A DNA stretch of 64,000 nt from Roseibium porphyridii (GCF_026191725.2 NZ_CP120863.1:1902001-1966000), one strand, 5' to 3'. Shown: positions 45,354 to 54,568, counted from the first letter of the stretch. Translations and numbers: made by a program. The notes: a model not told the origin generated them from the sequence alone.

Positions 45354-46300
45354 GGAGCAAGCTCGGCATCGGCAAGGCATTGGGCGTAGCTTGTGTTCAT
45401 TCGGCTGCGCAAAGACTGGTTCTGCGGATCCTCCTGGAGGGCGTCCCATATGTTGTCCGATTTCATTTGCTCAAGCGTACAGCTGCATGCGGACCGGCAG
45501 ATGCCAGGTGTTCCAAGACTGTCTTCGCATGCCAGTGAGCAATTACGGACGAATGCTTTACCTGACCGATCCATATCGGGTCCGATTGCAGCCGCTGACC
45601 ACACAAGCCCGTAAAGCACCGGTTGATGCAGCAGGTAAATTGCCAATGAATGGCGTCCCATTAAACGAATGATACCTGCCGAGGAGCTGTTCAGGCGAAA
45701 CTCAGACAATCTGGTCCAGAGTTTGAGTGCACGAAAAGTTCTTGAAACGGCAAGGCCGGCGAGCGTGATCCCTGTCCAGGGCGCCATAGGAACGTAGTCA
45801 ACGCTTGGGTAGCCAGCCGTGCCGAGCCCGGTCCATAGCCAGAGCGAGCCATCGAAGGTCGGAGATTTTGCCCACAAAGGCAGCGTCAGAAACACGATGG
45901 ACGCGCCGGCACCAAGTATGAGTGGAGCCCTGGTAAAGGGCAGGGCTATGAGACTGGCCAATGCGATCGAGTGCAGGATACCGAAACGCACAAAACTATC
46001 GCCAAAGGTGAAATAGGTCACAAGTGAAACAGCCGCAGCAGCTACCACAATCATCGCAAGCCGCCGCCCGAATGCCTGCCAGCGAATGCGGTCATTGTGC
46101 GCCAGATCGAGGCTGACCCCAGCAAGAAAGAGAAAGCTGCCGGCAATGGAAGCTGCGAATATTCGCCAGCCTGTTCCCTGAGACACAGGCCAGTCGACGA
46201 ACGCGAACCAGGAAAGATCCCAGGAAAAGTGATAAATCGCCATGGCGACCACAGCGAGGCCACGGGCGAGATCAAGCACGGCCAATCGCTTCGTGGTCAT
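45341..46300 (-). CDS. DUF1624 (heparan-alpha-glucosaminide N-acetyltransferase-like) membrane protein
   Basis: 319 residues. RLAVLDLARGLAVVAMAIYHFSWDLSWF is the HGSNAT/DUF1624 start with its conserved His. Seven to eight hydrophobic segments follow, and MGRHSLAIYLLHQPVLYGL is the final helix signature. These proteins are acyltransferases or of unknown function. The last ~75 residues form a soluble Cys-rich tail (CSLACEDSLGTPGICRSACSCTLEQM), not part of the catalytic domain, which could bind metal or form disulfides. Overlaps the GMC gene 3' end. Confidence 0.85.
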   Translation of the reverse strand: MTTKRLAVLDLARGLAVVAMAIYHFSWDLSWFAFVDWPVSQGTGWRIFAASIAGSFLFLAGVSLDLAHNDRIRWQAFGRRLAMIVVAAAAVSLVTYFTFGDSFVRFGILHSIALASLIALPFTRAPLILGAGASIVFLTLPLWAKSPTFDGSLWLWTGLGTAGYPSVDYVPMAPWTGITLAGLAVSRTFRALKLWTRLSEFRLNSSSAGIIRLMGRHSLAIYLLHQPVLYGLVWSAAAIGPDMDRSGKAFVRNCSLACEDSLGTPGICRSACSCTLEQMKSDNIWDALQEDPQNQSLRSRMNTSYAQCLADAELAPQDD

Positions 46301-46384
46301 AAGTACTTTCCGGACAGAAACCTGGTCATCCGGTTCTAGAAACCGGGACCGCCTGACAACAAAGTTCGGATTTTGTTGGGTTGT

Positions 46385-46510
46385 CTAGCTGCTGAATGCG
46401 ATGACCAATGTCGTGATCAAAGCAGTTGCTGCCATCATGCCTCCGACATATGGCCACGGAGACGGTCGATGAACTGTAAATGCATCACGGTTCGTCGGGT
46501 CTTGTAGCAT
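46385..46510 (-). CDS. Small single-pass membrane protein
   Basis: 41 residues from the ATG at 46510 (MLQDPTNRDAFTVHRPSP...), preceded by AGGGAGC at a good distance. The C-terminal half (WPYVGGMMAATALITTLVIAFSS) is one hydrophobic helix. The frame is open further upstream but without a better start. Unrecognised, and moderately supported by the ribosome binding site and composition. Confidence 0.5.
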   Translation of the reverse strand: MLQDPTNRDAFTVHRPSPWPYVGGMMAATALITTLVIAFSS

Positions 46511-46690
46511 TGCACTCAGCTCCCTGCTCCCATCACCACTGACGACACTGCGACAATCGAGCGCCTGGGGAAAGACAAGAAATGCTTCTTCAACCGGTTT
46601 TCCCAAGGAAACCGTTTAATTGTGGAGTAGGCGCTAAAATCACAGCTCGGCTATTGACCCTAGGGAAGTTTTTGAAGGCCGCTGGCAGGC

Positions 46691-47101
46691 TCAAAGATCA
46701 AGTGCGTCCAGGCCTGCTTCCATGTAGTCGGCAAGAAGTGGCATGCCAAGGAGATACTTGGCAGTGGATCCGACAGCCCGGTCTTTGGCTTCCGCAACGG
46801 CCTGATCGAAATCCTCAGCTTCAAAGTCACCGCGACCAATCCAGGTGATGGCCACAAGGTTCGCTGCCTCGTCGACGTTGAGGTCCTCTATCAGTTCACG
46901 AAGTTCCTCGTCTGAAAGGTCGTCGCTTTCTTCTTCGGCCAAACCATCATGGCTGTGGCTTTCTTCAAGGGTGTCAGCGTCGAATTCCACGTCGCCTTCA
47001 TGCCCGTCCTCAAACGTGTCCTGAATCGAGGACGCGACCGCGCGCGCTTTCTGTGCGAACAGGCGGACCGTATCCGCGGAAATTGTGAGGTCGATATCCA
47101 T
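46691..47101 (-). CDS. DUF3775 domain-containing protein
   Basis: 136 residues from MDIDLTISADTVRLFAQKARAVAS (ATG at 47101, GGAGG five bases upstream). The frame is open upstream, but this start has the best signal. The N-terminal core and GDFEAEDFDQAVAEAKDRAVGSTAKYLLGMPLLADYMEAGLDAL match the DUF3775 family. A strongly acidic middle (EEESDDLSDEELRELIEDLNVDEAANLVAITWIGRG) is typical. Cytosolic, function unknown. Confidence 0.82.
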   Translation of the reverse strand: MDIDLTISADTVRLFAQKARAVASSIQDTFEDGHEGDVEFDADTLEESHSHDGLAEEESDDLSDEELRELIEDLNVDEAANLVAITWIGRGDFEAEDFDQAVAEAKDRAVGSTAKYLLGMPLLADYMEAGLDALDL

Positions 47102-47640
47102 GGCTGCCTCCGACAAACCCGATGTTTCTTTATCGATCCACTTTTCATCGTTGGCAATGGTCATGTTCCGAATTCCTGTATTTGCCGTCACCCGGTCTGA
47201 GATGGTCTCTGCCCGAGGTTATCCCCGGCAACCAAATCCTCTTGAATGGGATTTGAATTATTTTTGGTCTCCTCCGCGCCAGCAAACCCAATCCGTCTTG
47301 CAGACACTTCGGCCTATTGGTTAATTTGCACGACGAGCAAAATTCTGTCCTTGACCGGGATCAACGCCAATGCGGCGAGGTGCGTTTCCTGCTTGGATTT
47401 GACGTCAAGCTTGTTAAGCTGGGCGAGAACCTTTTTCCGGAGGCGGACCGGGCGCTCGGGGTCCGGCATTCATGCAGAGGGGTGCATGCGTGTCGGACCC
47501 CAGCTTCTCCAAAGCCAGAGACTTGTCGACCAAGTTTAGCGCGACCTCGTCGAGCGCCGTCACGCCAGACGCGTGCCTGCTCACGGGAGTGTGAAGTGGG
47601 TTGTATAGGTTTTGTCAGGAATCGCCGGTAACTTCCTGTC
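47102..47640. other. Intergenic region with a long imperfect stem-loop
   Basis: 539 bases. Frames exist but none shows convincing coding character or a ribosome binding site. The DUF3775 promoter lies in the first ~150 bases. At 47458-47501 there is a large stem-loop, listed separately. The stretch GAATTATTTTTGG near 47255 is AT-rich. Confidence 0.45.
47458..47501 (+). other. 19-bp stem-loop, possible structured RNA or palindromic repeat
   Basis: Left arm 47458-47476 (GGGGTCCGGCATTCATGCA) and right arm 47483-47501 (TGCATGCGTGTCGGACCCC) pair over 19 positions with two wobbles and one mismatch around a GAGGGG loop. It is not next to a gene end and has no U-tract, so a terminator is unlikely. 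It could be a small RNA structure or an interspersed repeat. Confidence 0.5.
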
Positions 47641-47967
47641 ATGTTTCGGATTCTGCTCATTGTCGGCCTTCTCTTGGCTGGCGCGCAACAAAGTCTTGCG
47701 CGCGGCAATGTCGATCTTTATCAGGCGGCGCCCGAAGCAATCGCGGTTTATGTCGTTGATGAAGCTGATCTGCTTGATGACGAATGCTGCGAGGACAAGG
47801 CTGTAACGGACACCAAACCAACCTATTGCAAGTCTTCGGACTGCAAGGCGGTTATTGGCTCCGGTCTGCTGGAAACATTTGAGACGCGTGAGCGTCTCGA
47901 TACGACGCGGCCGCTCAGGCGGAGTTCCGTTTCGGGACGTCTCGAGCCCCGTCCGCCAAATACCTGA
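47641..47967 (+). CDS. Small secreted Cys-containing hypothetical protein
   Basis: 108 residues. MFRILLIVGLLLAGAQQSLARG is a signal peptide. The mature part has four cysteines in DDECCEDKAV and TYCKSSDCKAV, followed by an Arg/Pro-rich tail. Unrecognised. It precedes the L,D-transpeptidase pair by 65 bases on the same strand, so it may belong to that envelope operon. Confidence 0.55.
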   Translation: MFRILLIVGLLLAGAQQSLARGNVDLYQAAPEAIAVYVVDEADLLDDECCEDKAVTDTKPTYCKSSDCKAVIGSGLLETFETRERLDTTRPLRRSSVSGRLEPRPPNT

Positions 47968-48032
47968 AAGTCTGTCTTGATCACCTGACCGGTTTTCCGG
48001 TCGGCACATTCAGATTTTTCAGGAGACTTCAG

Positions 48033-48611
48033 ATGTTCAATCGAAGAGAGCTGCTGCTCGGCGGTGCGGCTGCACTGGTCGTTGCAAATGCAGATGTGGC
48101 CAGTGCCCATCACACGGCCAAATTCAAGAAGACTTTCAAACTCAATCCGGAATATGCACCCCAAAGGGTATTTTATTCCCTGAACTACACACCCGGCACC
48201 ATTGTCGTGGATCCGCGAAACCACTTTTTGTACCTGATGGAACGGTGGGGTCGCGCGCGGCGCTATGGCGTCGGCGTCGGCAAGGCAGGCCTTGCCTTCC
48301 AGGGATCGGCAATCATCCAGCGCAAAGCTGAATGGCCGAGCTGGACGCCCACCCGGAACATGATCCGTCGTGAGCCGCAAAAATATGCGCGTTACGCCAA
48401 TGGTGTACCTGGCGGTGTCAACAATCCTCTCGGTGCCCGGGCACTGTATCTCTACAAGAACGGTCGGGATACCTACTACCGGATCCATGGAACCACCCAG
48501 CCATCCTCAATAGGCAGGTCCGTCTCGAACGGCTGTATTCGCATGATCAATGATCATGTGGTTGACCTCTACAACCGTGTCCCTGTGGGAACTCGTGTTG
48601 TGGTTCTCTAA
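48033..48611 (+). CDS. L,D-transpeptidase (ErfK/YbiS family)
   Basis: 192 residues. A Tat-like or Sec N-terminus (MFNRRELLLGGAAALVVANADVASA) leads to a YkuD catalytic domain: TIVVDPRNHFLYLME, NPLGARALYLYKNGRDTYYRIHGT and SIGRSVSNGCIRMINDHVVDLY, with the catalytic His and Cys. Such enzymes make 3-3 crosslinks or attach lipoproteins to peptidoglycan. No LysM or PG-binding domain is present. It is immediately followed (21 bases) by a second, lipidated L,D-transpeptidase. Confidence 0.93.
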   Translation: MFNRRELLLGGAAALVVANADVASAHHTAKFKKTFKLNPEYAPQRVFYSLNYTPGTIVVDPRNHFLYLMERWGRARRYGVGVGKAGLAFQGSAIIQRKAEWPSWTPTRNMIRREPQKYARYANGVPGGVNNPLGARALYLYKNGRDTYYRIHGTTQPSSIGRSVSNGCIRMINDHVVDLYNRVPVGTRVVVL

Positions 48612-48632
48612 GAGACGTTCGGACGAAAATAC

Positions 48633-49307
48633 ATGAATAGATTTTTGACACGGCGTCAGGTGTTGTCGGGCGGGCTGGGTCTTGCCGGACTGTCGCTGGC
48701 AGCTTGCGCACCCACGGCCAAGGCTCCCATACCAACCCCCGTTCAACCGCGCGTCGATCCTGAATTCGTCTTGAATTACGGATCGCGTCCCAACGAGGAG
48801 TTCCCGCTTCCTGCGGTCGACCCGAAGGTCTTGAAGCCCCAGTACAGGCGACAAAGGGTGCCTTATCAATCCCAGGAGAAGCCCGGCACCGTGGTGGTCG
48901 ATACCAGCCGTTTCTACCTTTACCTTGTTGAGCCGGATGGGACGGCCATGCGGTATGGTGTCGGGCTTGGCCGGCAGGGGTTTGAATGGTCGGGCCGGGC
49001 AAGGATCGCATGGAAGCGCCCATGGCCGACCTGGACTCCACCGGATGAGATGATCGCACGCCAGCCGGAACTTGAAAAATACAGTGCCAGAAACGGTGGC
49101 ATGGCGCCAAGTCTTGAAAATCCGCTGGGAGCGAGAGCGCTCTACATTTTCCAGGGCAATGTCGACACGCTTTATCGGCTGCATGGCACGAATGAAACGG
49201 CCTCGATCGGCCGAGCCGTGTCATCGGGCTGCGTGCGGCTGGTCAATCAGGATGTGATCGATCTCTACGACCGCGTGCGCTCGGGCGCGGGCATCCTCGT
49301 GATCTGA
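48633..49307 (+). CDS. L,D-transpeptidase, lipoprotein type
   Basis: 224 residues. LGLAGLSLAACAPTAK contains a lipobox (LAAC), and the preceding FLTRRQVLSGG looks like a Tat motif. The YkuD domain is clear: TVVVDTSRFYLYLVEPDGTAMRYGVGLGRQGFEW and NETASIGRAVSSGCVRLVNQDVIDLYDRV, with catalytic Cys. It is a paralogue of the preceding gene, with ~50 extra N-terminal residues. Anchoring in the outer or inner membrane would place transpeptidation at a defined distance from the wall. Confidence 0.92.
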   Translation: MNRFLTRRQVLSGGLGLAGLSLAACAPTAKAPIPTPVQPRVDPEFVLNYGSRPNEEFPLPAVDPKVLKPQYRRQRVPYQSQEKPGTVVVDTSRFYLYLVEPDGTAMRYGVGLGRQGFEWSGRARIAWKRPWPTWTPPDEMIARQPELEKYSARNGGMAPSLENPLGARALYIFQGNVDTLYRLHGTNETASIGRAVSSGCVRLVNQDVIDLYDRVRSGAGILVI

Positions 49308-49337
49308 CACCAAAGACATTTTTCAGACAGGTGACCG

Positions 49338-49838
49338 ATGAAGAAACAACGGAAAAGCACCAATCGCAAGGCCAAGCGCGCGTCAGCTGTGGCCTCCACT
49401 CAATCTGCTTCAGGCGCCGACATGGACAGACGCGGCATGTTCCGGCTTATTCGCAACGTTGCCATAGGCGCGGCAGTCCTGGGGGGAACGGGTTACGTTT
49501 TCGCCGACAACGTCATGACGACCATGCACGAGCATGATCTCGAGCGTGTTGGGAACGGGGTCTCGACAATTGTGCAGATACATGATCCGCAGTGTTCCAT
49601 GTGCCTTGCCCTTCAGCGCGAGACACGCAAGGCGCTTGACATGCTTGAGGGCCAGGAGATCGACTATGTGGTTGCAAATATCAGGACCCAGAAGGGCCGG
49701 GAATTTGCCAACCGGTATGGTGCACAGCATGTCACGCTTCTGCTCTTTGACGAGGCAGGTGACCTGCAGGACATCGTTCAGGGTCAGCAGGGTTCCTATC
49801 AACTGAAAGTCGCCTTTGAGAGGCTTCTGGCGGGTTAG
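49338..49838 (+). CDS. Membrane-anchored thioredoxin-fold protein
   Basis: 166 residues. A basic, low-complexity N-terminus (KKQRKSTNRKAKRAS) precedes RRGMFRLIRNVAIGAAVLGGTGYVFA, a Tat-like or signal-anchor segment. The C-terminal thioredoxin-like domain has a C-x-x-C motif in QIHDPQCSMCLALQRETRKAL and a Thr in QHVTLLLFD at the position of the usual cis-Pro strand. It follows two L,D-transpeptidases (31-base gap) and could keep their catalytic cysteines reduced. That is inference from order. Confidence 0.78.
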   Translation: MKKQRKSTNRKAKRASAVASTQSASGADMDRRGMFRLIRNVAIGAAVLGGTGYVFADNVMTTMHEHDLERVGNGVSTIVQIHDPQCSMCLALQRETRKALDMLEGQEIDYVVANIRTQKGREFANRYGAQHVTLLLFDEAGDLQDIVQGQQGSYQLKVAFERLLAG

Positions 49839-49953
49839 GCAGGGCATAGCAGCCACAATTCAATCTGTTCAACGTTTGCTTTGCAGTCGGGGGATTTGCC
49901 GGGCTATTCTGGTCGTTCAAATTTGTTTCATCTGAATCGGTTTCTTCCAGTCC

Positions 49954-50964
49954 ATGCCCGGCCCGTCTTCCAGCAAGAATGTCACATTAAAGATGATTGC
50001 CGAACGGCTGGGTGTGTCGGTGACGACGGTTGCGCGCGCCGTGAACGGGTCGCCGAAGACCAGCGTTGAAATGACCGAGAAGGTCAACCGTGTTGCGGAA
50101 GAACTCGGATATGTCCGTAATATGGAAGGCGTGAAGCTTCGCACCGGCAGGACCTTCGTGCTGACCGCGTTGCTCAATTTTCCAACCGACACGGAAATAG
50201 GCGATCCGACACTCCTTGGCATATTGCAGGGAATTCACCAGCGATGTGCAAACTCGGACTACTCCATCCAGACCATCATCGCGCCAGATGGTGGCGAAGA
50301 CATCCGAGAGCTGGAAAAACTCGTCAGGGGACGTGCCACCGACGGGGTCATCATGGACCATACGACGCCGCAGGATACGCGCGCCAAGTATCTTCTGGAA
50401 ATGGAGCTGCCCTTCGTCACCTTCGGGCGAACCGAACTCTTTTCGCAGCATGCCTATTTCGATGTCGATAATGAATTTGCGGCCTGGCAGGGAACGAAGG
50501 AATTGATACGGCTCGGTCACAAGAACATCGCCCTGCTCGATGGTCCGGCCGAATTCACCTACGTCTTGCAACGTATGGCGGGCTACAAGAGAGCTCTTGC
50601 CGAAGAAGGACTGTCATATCGGGAGACGCTTGTGCGCAATCTCGACCCGCAGGCCAATGTTGCCCGGGAAGCAGCTGCTGAACTCGTCAGGACAACCGAT
50701 ACGGACAGTTTCGTCTGTGTCAACGATATCGTGCTGATGGGCGCACGCAGAGGCGTTCGCGACGCTGCGGCAAATCGAATTGAAGAGTTCAACTTTTCCG
50801 TACGCAGCGGCACCAATCTCGGCGATTATCTCGCCAAGCGGCCGATCACCTCCTATTTTTCAAGGCTGGATGCAGGCTGGAACCTGGCGGACATGTTGAT
50901 CCGCCAGATTGAGGGTGAGGCTCCGGCTGTCTTGCAGCAAATCGTGAAAACAGAGCTGCTCTAG
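49954..50964 (+). CDS. LacI family transcriptional regulator
   Basis: 336 residues. VTLKMIAERLGVSVTTVARAVNGSPKTSVEMTEKVNRVAEELGYVRN is the LacI helix-turn-helix and hinge. The rest is a periplasmic-binding-protein fold (DPTLLGILQGIHQRCANSDYSIQTII ... GHKNIALLDGPAEFTYVLQRMAGYKRAL). It is convergent with the beta-mannosidase at the end of the sugar-uptake operon (four-base overlap of 3' ends) and is the likely regulator of that locus, with a mannoside as effector. Confidence 0.93.
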   Translation: MPGPSSSKNVTLKMIAERLGVSVTTVARAVNGSPKTSVEMTEKVNRVAEELGYVRNMEGVKLRTGRTFVLTALLNFPTDTEIGDPTLLGILQGIHQRCANSDYSIQTIIAPDGGEDIRELEKLVRGRATDGVIMDHTTPQDTRAKYLLEMELPFVTFGRTELFSQHAYFDVDNEFAAWQGTKELIRLGHKNIALLDGPAEFTYVLQRMAGYKRALAEEGLSYRETLVRNLDPQANVAREAAAELVRTTDTDSFVCVNDIVLMGARRGVRDAAANRIEEFNFSVRSGTNLGDYLAKRPITSYFSRLDAGWNLADMLIRQIEGEAPAVLQQIVKTELL

Positions 50965-53447
50965 GACGCCAGCAATGTATTCGCGGTTCGGATAACGCCT
51001 GGATGACTAAGGTCCTCAAGCGAGAGATCTTGGGCGTTTTCCAATTCAAGGGTCAGCGTATCACCCGGCAAAAGCGTATCCAGCATCCGATCAACAGTAA
51101 CGTCCGGACCAATGCGATCGGCAAAGAGGCAGAGATCCTTCACAAAGGTTTCTGCTGTGACGACGATCCTGGTGATGGATGCGGTGACCTCGATGTCGAA
51201 CCTGAGGCGCGGTTCCGGCAGTTTGAGGCCGATGTCCTCCTGGAAATAATAGTACGTTTTGCAACCGTCCGCAGTGACGACAATCAGCTCGTTTGATTTG
51301 TCGTTTGGTGTCGTGATGCTTTCCGGCAACTGCACGCTGATTGGTTTGTTCCGCTCCACGCAAACGCGCCAGATGGTGTGCTCGGCAAGCTCTTTTCCGT
51401 CGAAGCTGACGCGCTTGATCGACACCGGTGTTCGCCATTCCAGGTTGGCGTCATTGACGATGTGGAGTGTAAGACCGCTATCGGATGGCTGGACTGTGAG
51501 AAAATGCGGTTCATAGGCTTTTTTGAGCGCGTACCAAAGCGGCTTTTTCCGGCCATAGCCATCAATCGCAGCCCAGGAGGTGACCGGCCAGCAGTCGTTC
51601 AACTGCCAGACGATTGACCCCATGCAGTGTGGCTGGAGCGCACGGAAATGGGAGATACCAAAATGTATGGCCCGCGCCTGATTGAGCTGTGTCGTGAAGT
51701 GCCAGTCCTCAAAACTGTCCGGTTCAGGCAGATGACCTTTCAGGCCACGCAGAAGCTTTTCGTTTCCCTCGCTTGCCTTCTGGTGATGCATGACGCCGGG
51801 CGAGGTCGGTGTCAGCGGATTATCTGAGATCGATTGCGTGAGCGTTGCCATGGTCGGAGGGGCCTGCCACCCGAACTCGGAAACGAAACGCGGTGCGTAA
51901 TTGGCGTAAACTTCATAGCCGACCTCGTTCCAGACATCCCAGATATGGCGGCAACCATGTTCGTCCGCGTTTGCGAAGCGTTCCATTGAACCGGAATAGG
52001 GGCTGCCCGGATAGTATGTGCCGCTTGGATGCAGCTCATCGACAAGGCGTGGAAGCAGATCCAGATAGTAGCCTTCACCCCAGGTTTTGCCGGCCAACGG
52101 TTTTTGCCAACCCCAGGCCTGAAAGCCCCAAATGTTTTCGTTGTTGCCGTTCCAGATCGCCAGTGATGCATGCGACATCAAACGCGAAATATTGTCTTTG
52201 GCCTCTGCTTCGATTTCTGCCGGAAGCGTGCCTTCTTCCGGGTAAGCGGCACAGGCAAAGAGAAAGTCCTGCCAGACCATGATGCCGGCTTCGTCACACA
52301 GGTCGTAAAAGTCGTCACTCTCGTAAATGCCGCCGCCCCAGATGCGCAACATATTCATGTTGGCATCTTTTGCCTGGGTGATGCGTTCGGCCAGCCGGTC
52401 ACGCGTGATGCGCGCGGGAAAGCAATCATCGGGGATCCAGTTTGCACCAAAGACGAAGACAGGCTTGCCATTGACGATGAATGTAAAGGCCGATTGGTCG
52501 TCGTCACCGGACAGATCCAGTTCGATTGTTCTGAACCCAATGCGTCTGGTTTGCCTCTCCAGCAGTTCGCCGTCTTTTTTCAACGAGACTTCGAGATCGT
52601 AAAGTGGCTGGCCGCCCATTCCATGTGGCCACCACAGGTGCGGTGCAGGATAATTGAGTTCAAGAAAGCCAACATTGCCTGAGAGGAACGTCGAAGCGGA
52701 CTGATCGCCAATACGGGCTTCAAGTTCAAGGCCCTCGGACATCCCATCGATCCCGGCATGAATGCAGACCTGGCCATCGGCACCGGTCATCGACACGTCC
52801 GTTCGAAGATTGTCGATTTTGGCCGTCGACCAGCTGACCAGGTCCACATTCCGCCAGATCCCGGCTGTGACGAGTGTGGGACCCCAGTCCCAGCCGAAAT
52901 TACAGGCCATTTTGCGCATCAGATTGCCTGGCCCCGGATAGCAATTGGGGCGCGGTTCCAACTCCTCACGCAGTTTCTTTTCGTGCTGATAGGGCGACAG
53001 GAAATCTACCTTGAGTGCATTGCCTTCAGCTTTCAGCTTGTCGGTAACATCGACCCGATAGGTCCGATGCATGTTTTCACTTTCAAGGATGATGTCGCCG
53101 TTCAATGAGACTGTCGCAACCGTATCCAGACCGTGGAATACAAGTGTGTGCCGTTGACCGACTGCAAGATCAGCATTGAACTCCGTTTCGTAGGTCCAGT
53201 CGCAATCTCCGACCCATTGGACCGCCAATTCGTTGCAGTCCAAATATGGATCCGGAATGGTACGTGCCGCCATGAGGTCGGTGTGCACGCAGCCCGGAAC
53301 GGTTGCTTCCCAGCTCATGTCCGGCGTGATCGAGGCGGCGGCAACCGTTCGTGCACAGCGCAACGTCCAGCCGTTGTTCAAGGATTGAGTTGCGGTTTTC
53401 TGCGAGGAGAGACCGTCTGCTGATTGGGCGTTGGCGTGATAGTTCAC
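50961..53447 (-). CDS. Beta-mannosidase (glycoside hydrolase family 2)
   Basis: 828 residues from the GTG at 53447, preceded by CGGAG. The longer frame upstream is not needed. N-terminal sugar-binding and Ig-like domains come first (NNGWTLRCARTVAAASITPDMSWEATVPGCVHTDLM). The catalytic TIM barrel has the acid/base Glu in IWNGNNENIWGFQ (~436) and the nucleophile Glu in RFVSEFGWQAPP (~524). The barrel start WGGGIYESDDFYDLCDEAGIMVWQDFLFACAAYP and SIVWQLNDCWPVTSWAAID are strongly beta-mannosidase-like. No signal peptide, so it works on imported oligosaccharides in the cytosol. Last gene of the ABC operon, 19 bases after the ATPase. Confidence 0.93.
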   Translation of the reverse strand: MNYHANAQSADGLSSQKTATQSLNNGWTLRCARTVAAASITPDMSWEATVPGCVHTDLMAARTIPDPYLDCNELAVQWVGDCDWTYETEFNADLAVGQRHTLVFHGLDTVATVSLNGDIILESENMHRTYRVDVTDKLKAEGNALKVDFLSPYQHEKKLREELEPRPNCYPGPGNLMRKMACNFGWDWGPTLVTAGIWRNVDLVSWSTAKIDNLRTDVSMTGADGQVCIHAGIDGMSEGLELEARIGDQSASTFLSGNVGFLELNYPAPHLWWPHGMGGQPLYDLEVSLKKDGELLERQTRRIGFRTIELDLSGDDDQSAFTFIVNGKPVFVFGANWIPDDCFPARITRDRLAERITQAKDANMNMLRIWGGGIYESDDFYDLCDEAGIMVWQDFLFACAAYPEEGTLPAEIEAEAKDNISRLMSHASLAIWNGNNENIWGFQAWGWQKPLAGKTWGEGYYLDLLPRLVDELHPSGTYYPGSPYSGSMERFANADEHGCRHIWDVWNEVGYEVYANYAPRFVSEFGWQAPPTMATLTQSISDNPLTPTSPGVMHHQKASEGNEKLLRGLKGHLPEPDSFEDWHFTTQLNQARAIHFGISHFRALQPHCMGSIVWQLNDCWPVTSWAAIDGYGRKKPLWYALKKAYEPHFLTVQPSDSGLTLHIVNDANLEWRTPVSIKRVSFDGKELAEHTIWRVCVERNKPISVQLPESITTPNDKSNELIVVTADGCKTYYYFQEDIGLKLPEPRLRFDIEVTASITRIVVTAETFVKDLCLFADRIGPDVTVDRMLDTLLPGDTLTLELENAQDLSLEDLSHPGVIRTANTLLAS

Positions 53448-53466
53448 TATAGAAACTCCGAGCGGC

Positions 53467-54558
53467 TCAGATTCTGATTTCGTTATTTTTGCTGAATATG
53501 TTTGCGCGTTTGGGATCGAACCCGATGTTGATTGTGTCGCCATTTTTGATGTTTGCCTGTCCGTCCATTCGCACCCACAGGGTATGGTCCAGTGCATTGA
53601 CGCGTGCGAGGGTGTCGGATCCGAGGGGTTCGACGAGTTCGACGGATGCGTTCATGCGCACGGGGGCGTTTTGTGCGGCATCGCCTGAGCTCATGTGTTC
53701 GGGTCGAATGCCGAACCATGCAGGTTCCGGGGCGGGGCTGGTTTCCTTGAACTGATAGTCGTTCAAGGGGACGGTGAGTGTGCCGTTTGTGAAGCTGTAA
53801 GCTCCGCCCTCGGCTTTGAGTTCACCCTTGAAGAAGTTCATGGTGGGCGATCCGATGAACTCGGCCACGTATTTGCTGGCCGGGCGATTGTAGATCTCGT
53901 TGGGCGATGCCAGCTGCAGAATGCGTCCGCCGCGCATGATGGCGATCCGGTCGGCCAGGGTCATGGCTTCGATCTGGTCATGGGTAACGTAGATCATGGT
54001 GTTCTTCAGCTTCTGGTGCAGCTGCTTGATCTCGACCCTGAGGTCGGCCCTGAGCTTTGCGTCCAGGTTTGAGAGCGGTTCGTCGAAGAGGAAGACATCG
54101 GCATCGCGCACCAGGGCCCGGCCGATGGCCGCCCGCTGTCGCTGGCCGCCGGACAGGGCCGCGGGCTTGCGGTTGAGCAGGGGCTCGATCTGCAGCACCT
54201 TGGCGGCGCGGTTGACCCGTTCCTCGATTTCCGCCTTCGGCAGGCCTGCATTCTTCAGGCCGAAGCTGAGATTGCCGGCAACGGTCATCTGGGGGTAGAG
54301 GGCATAGGACTGGAACACCATGCCGATGCCGCGCTTTGAGGGCTCTTCCCAGGTGACGTTCTTGTCGCCGATGAAGATCTGGCCGCCGGTGACATCGAGC
54401 AGGCCTGCGATGCAGTTGAGCAAGGTGGACTTGCCGCAGCCCGAGGACCCGAGCAGGACCAGGAATTCGCCCTTGCCGATCTCCAGGTTGAGATCCTTCA
54501 GCACGTCCAGGTGTCCGAAGCTTAAGGCGAGGTTCTTGACGGAGATACTTGTTTCCAT
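53467..54558 (-). CDS. Sugar ABC transporter ATPase (MalK/UgpC-like)
   Basis: 363 residues from METSISVKNLALSFGHLDVLKDL (ATG at 54558). Walker A is LLGSSGCGKSTLLNC (~38), the signature is LSGGQRQRAAIGRAL, Walker B is DVFLFDEPLSNLD and the H-loop is THDQIEAMTLADRI. A C-terminal TOBE regulatory domain (~240-363) is present, as in carbohydrate importers. The gene sits between a permease and beta-mannosidase in the mannoside operon. Confidence 0.95.
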   Translation of the reverse strand: METSISVKNLALSFGHLDVLKDLNLEIGKGEFLVLLGSSGCGKSTLLNCIAGLLDVTGGQIFIGDKNVTWEEPSKRGIGMVFQSYALYPQMTVAGNLSFGLKNAGLPKAEIEERVNRAAKVLQIEPLLNRKPAALSGGQRQRAAIGRALVRDADVFLFDEPLSNLDAKLRADLRVEIKQLHQKLKNTMIYVTHDQIEAMTLADRIAIMRGGRILQLASPNEIYNRPASKYVAEFIGSPTMNFFKGELKAEGGAYSFTNGTLTVPLNDYQFKETSPAPEPAWFGIRPEHMSSGDAAQNAPVRMNASVELVEPLGSDTLARVNALDHTLWVRMDGQANIKNGDTINIGFDPKRANIFSKNNEIRI

Positions 54559-54568
54559 TGTTTTCTCG

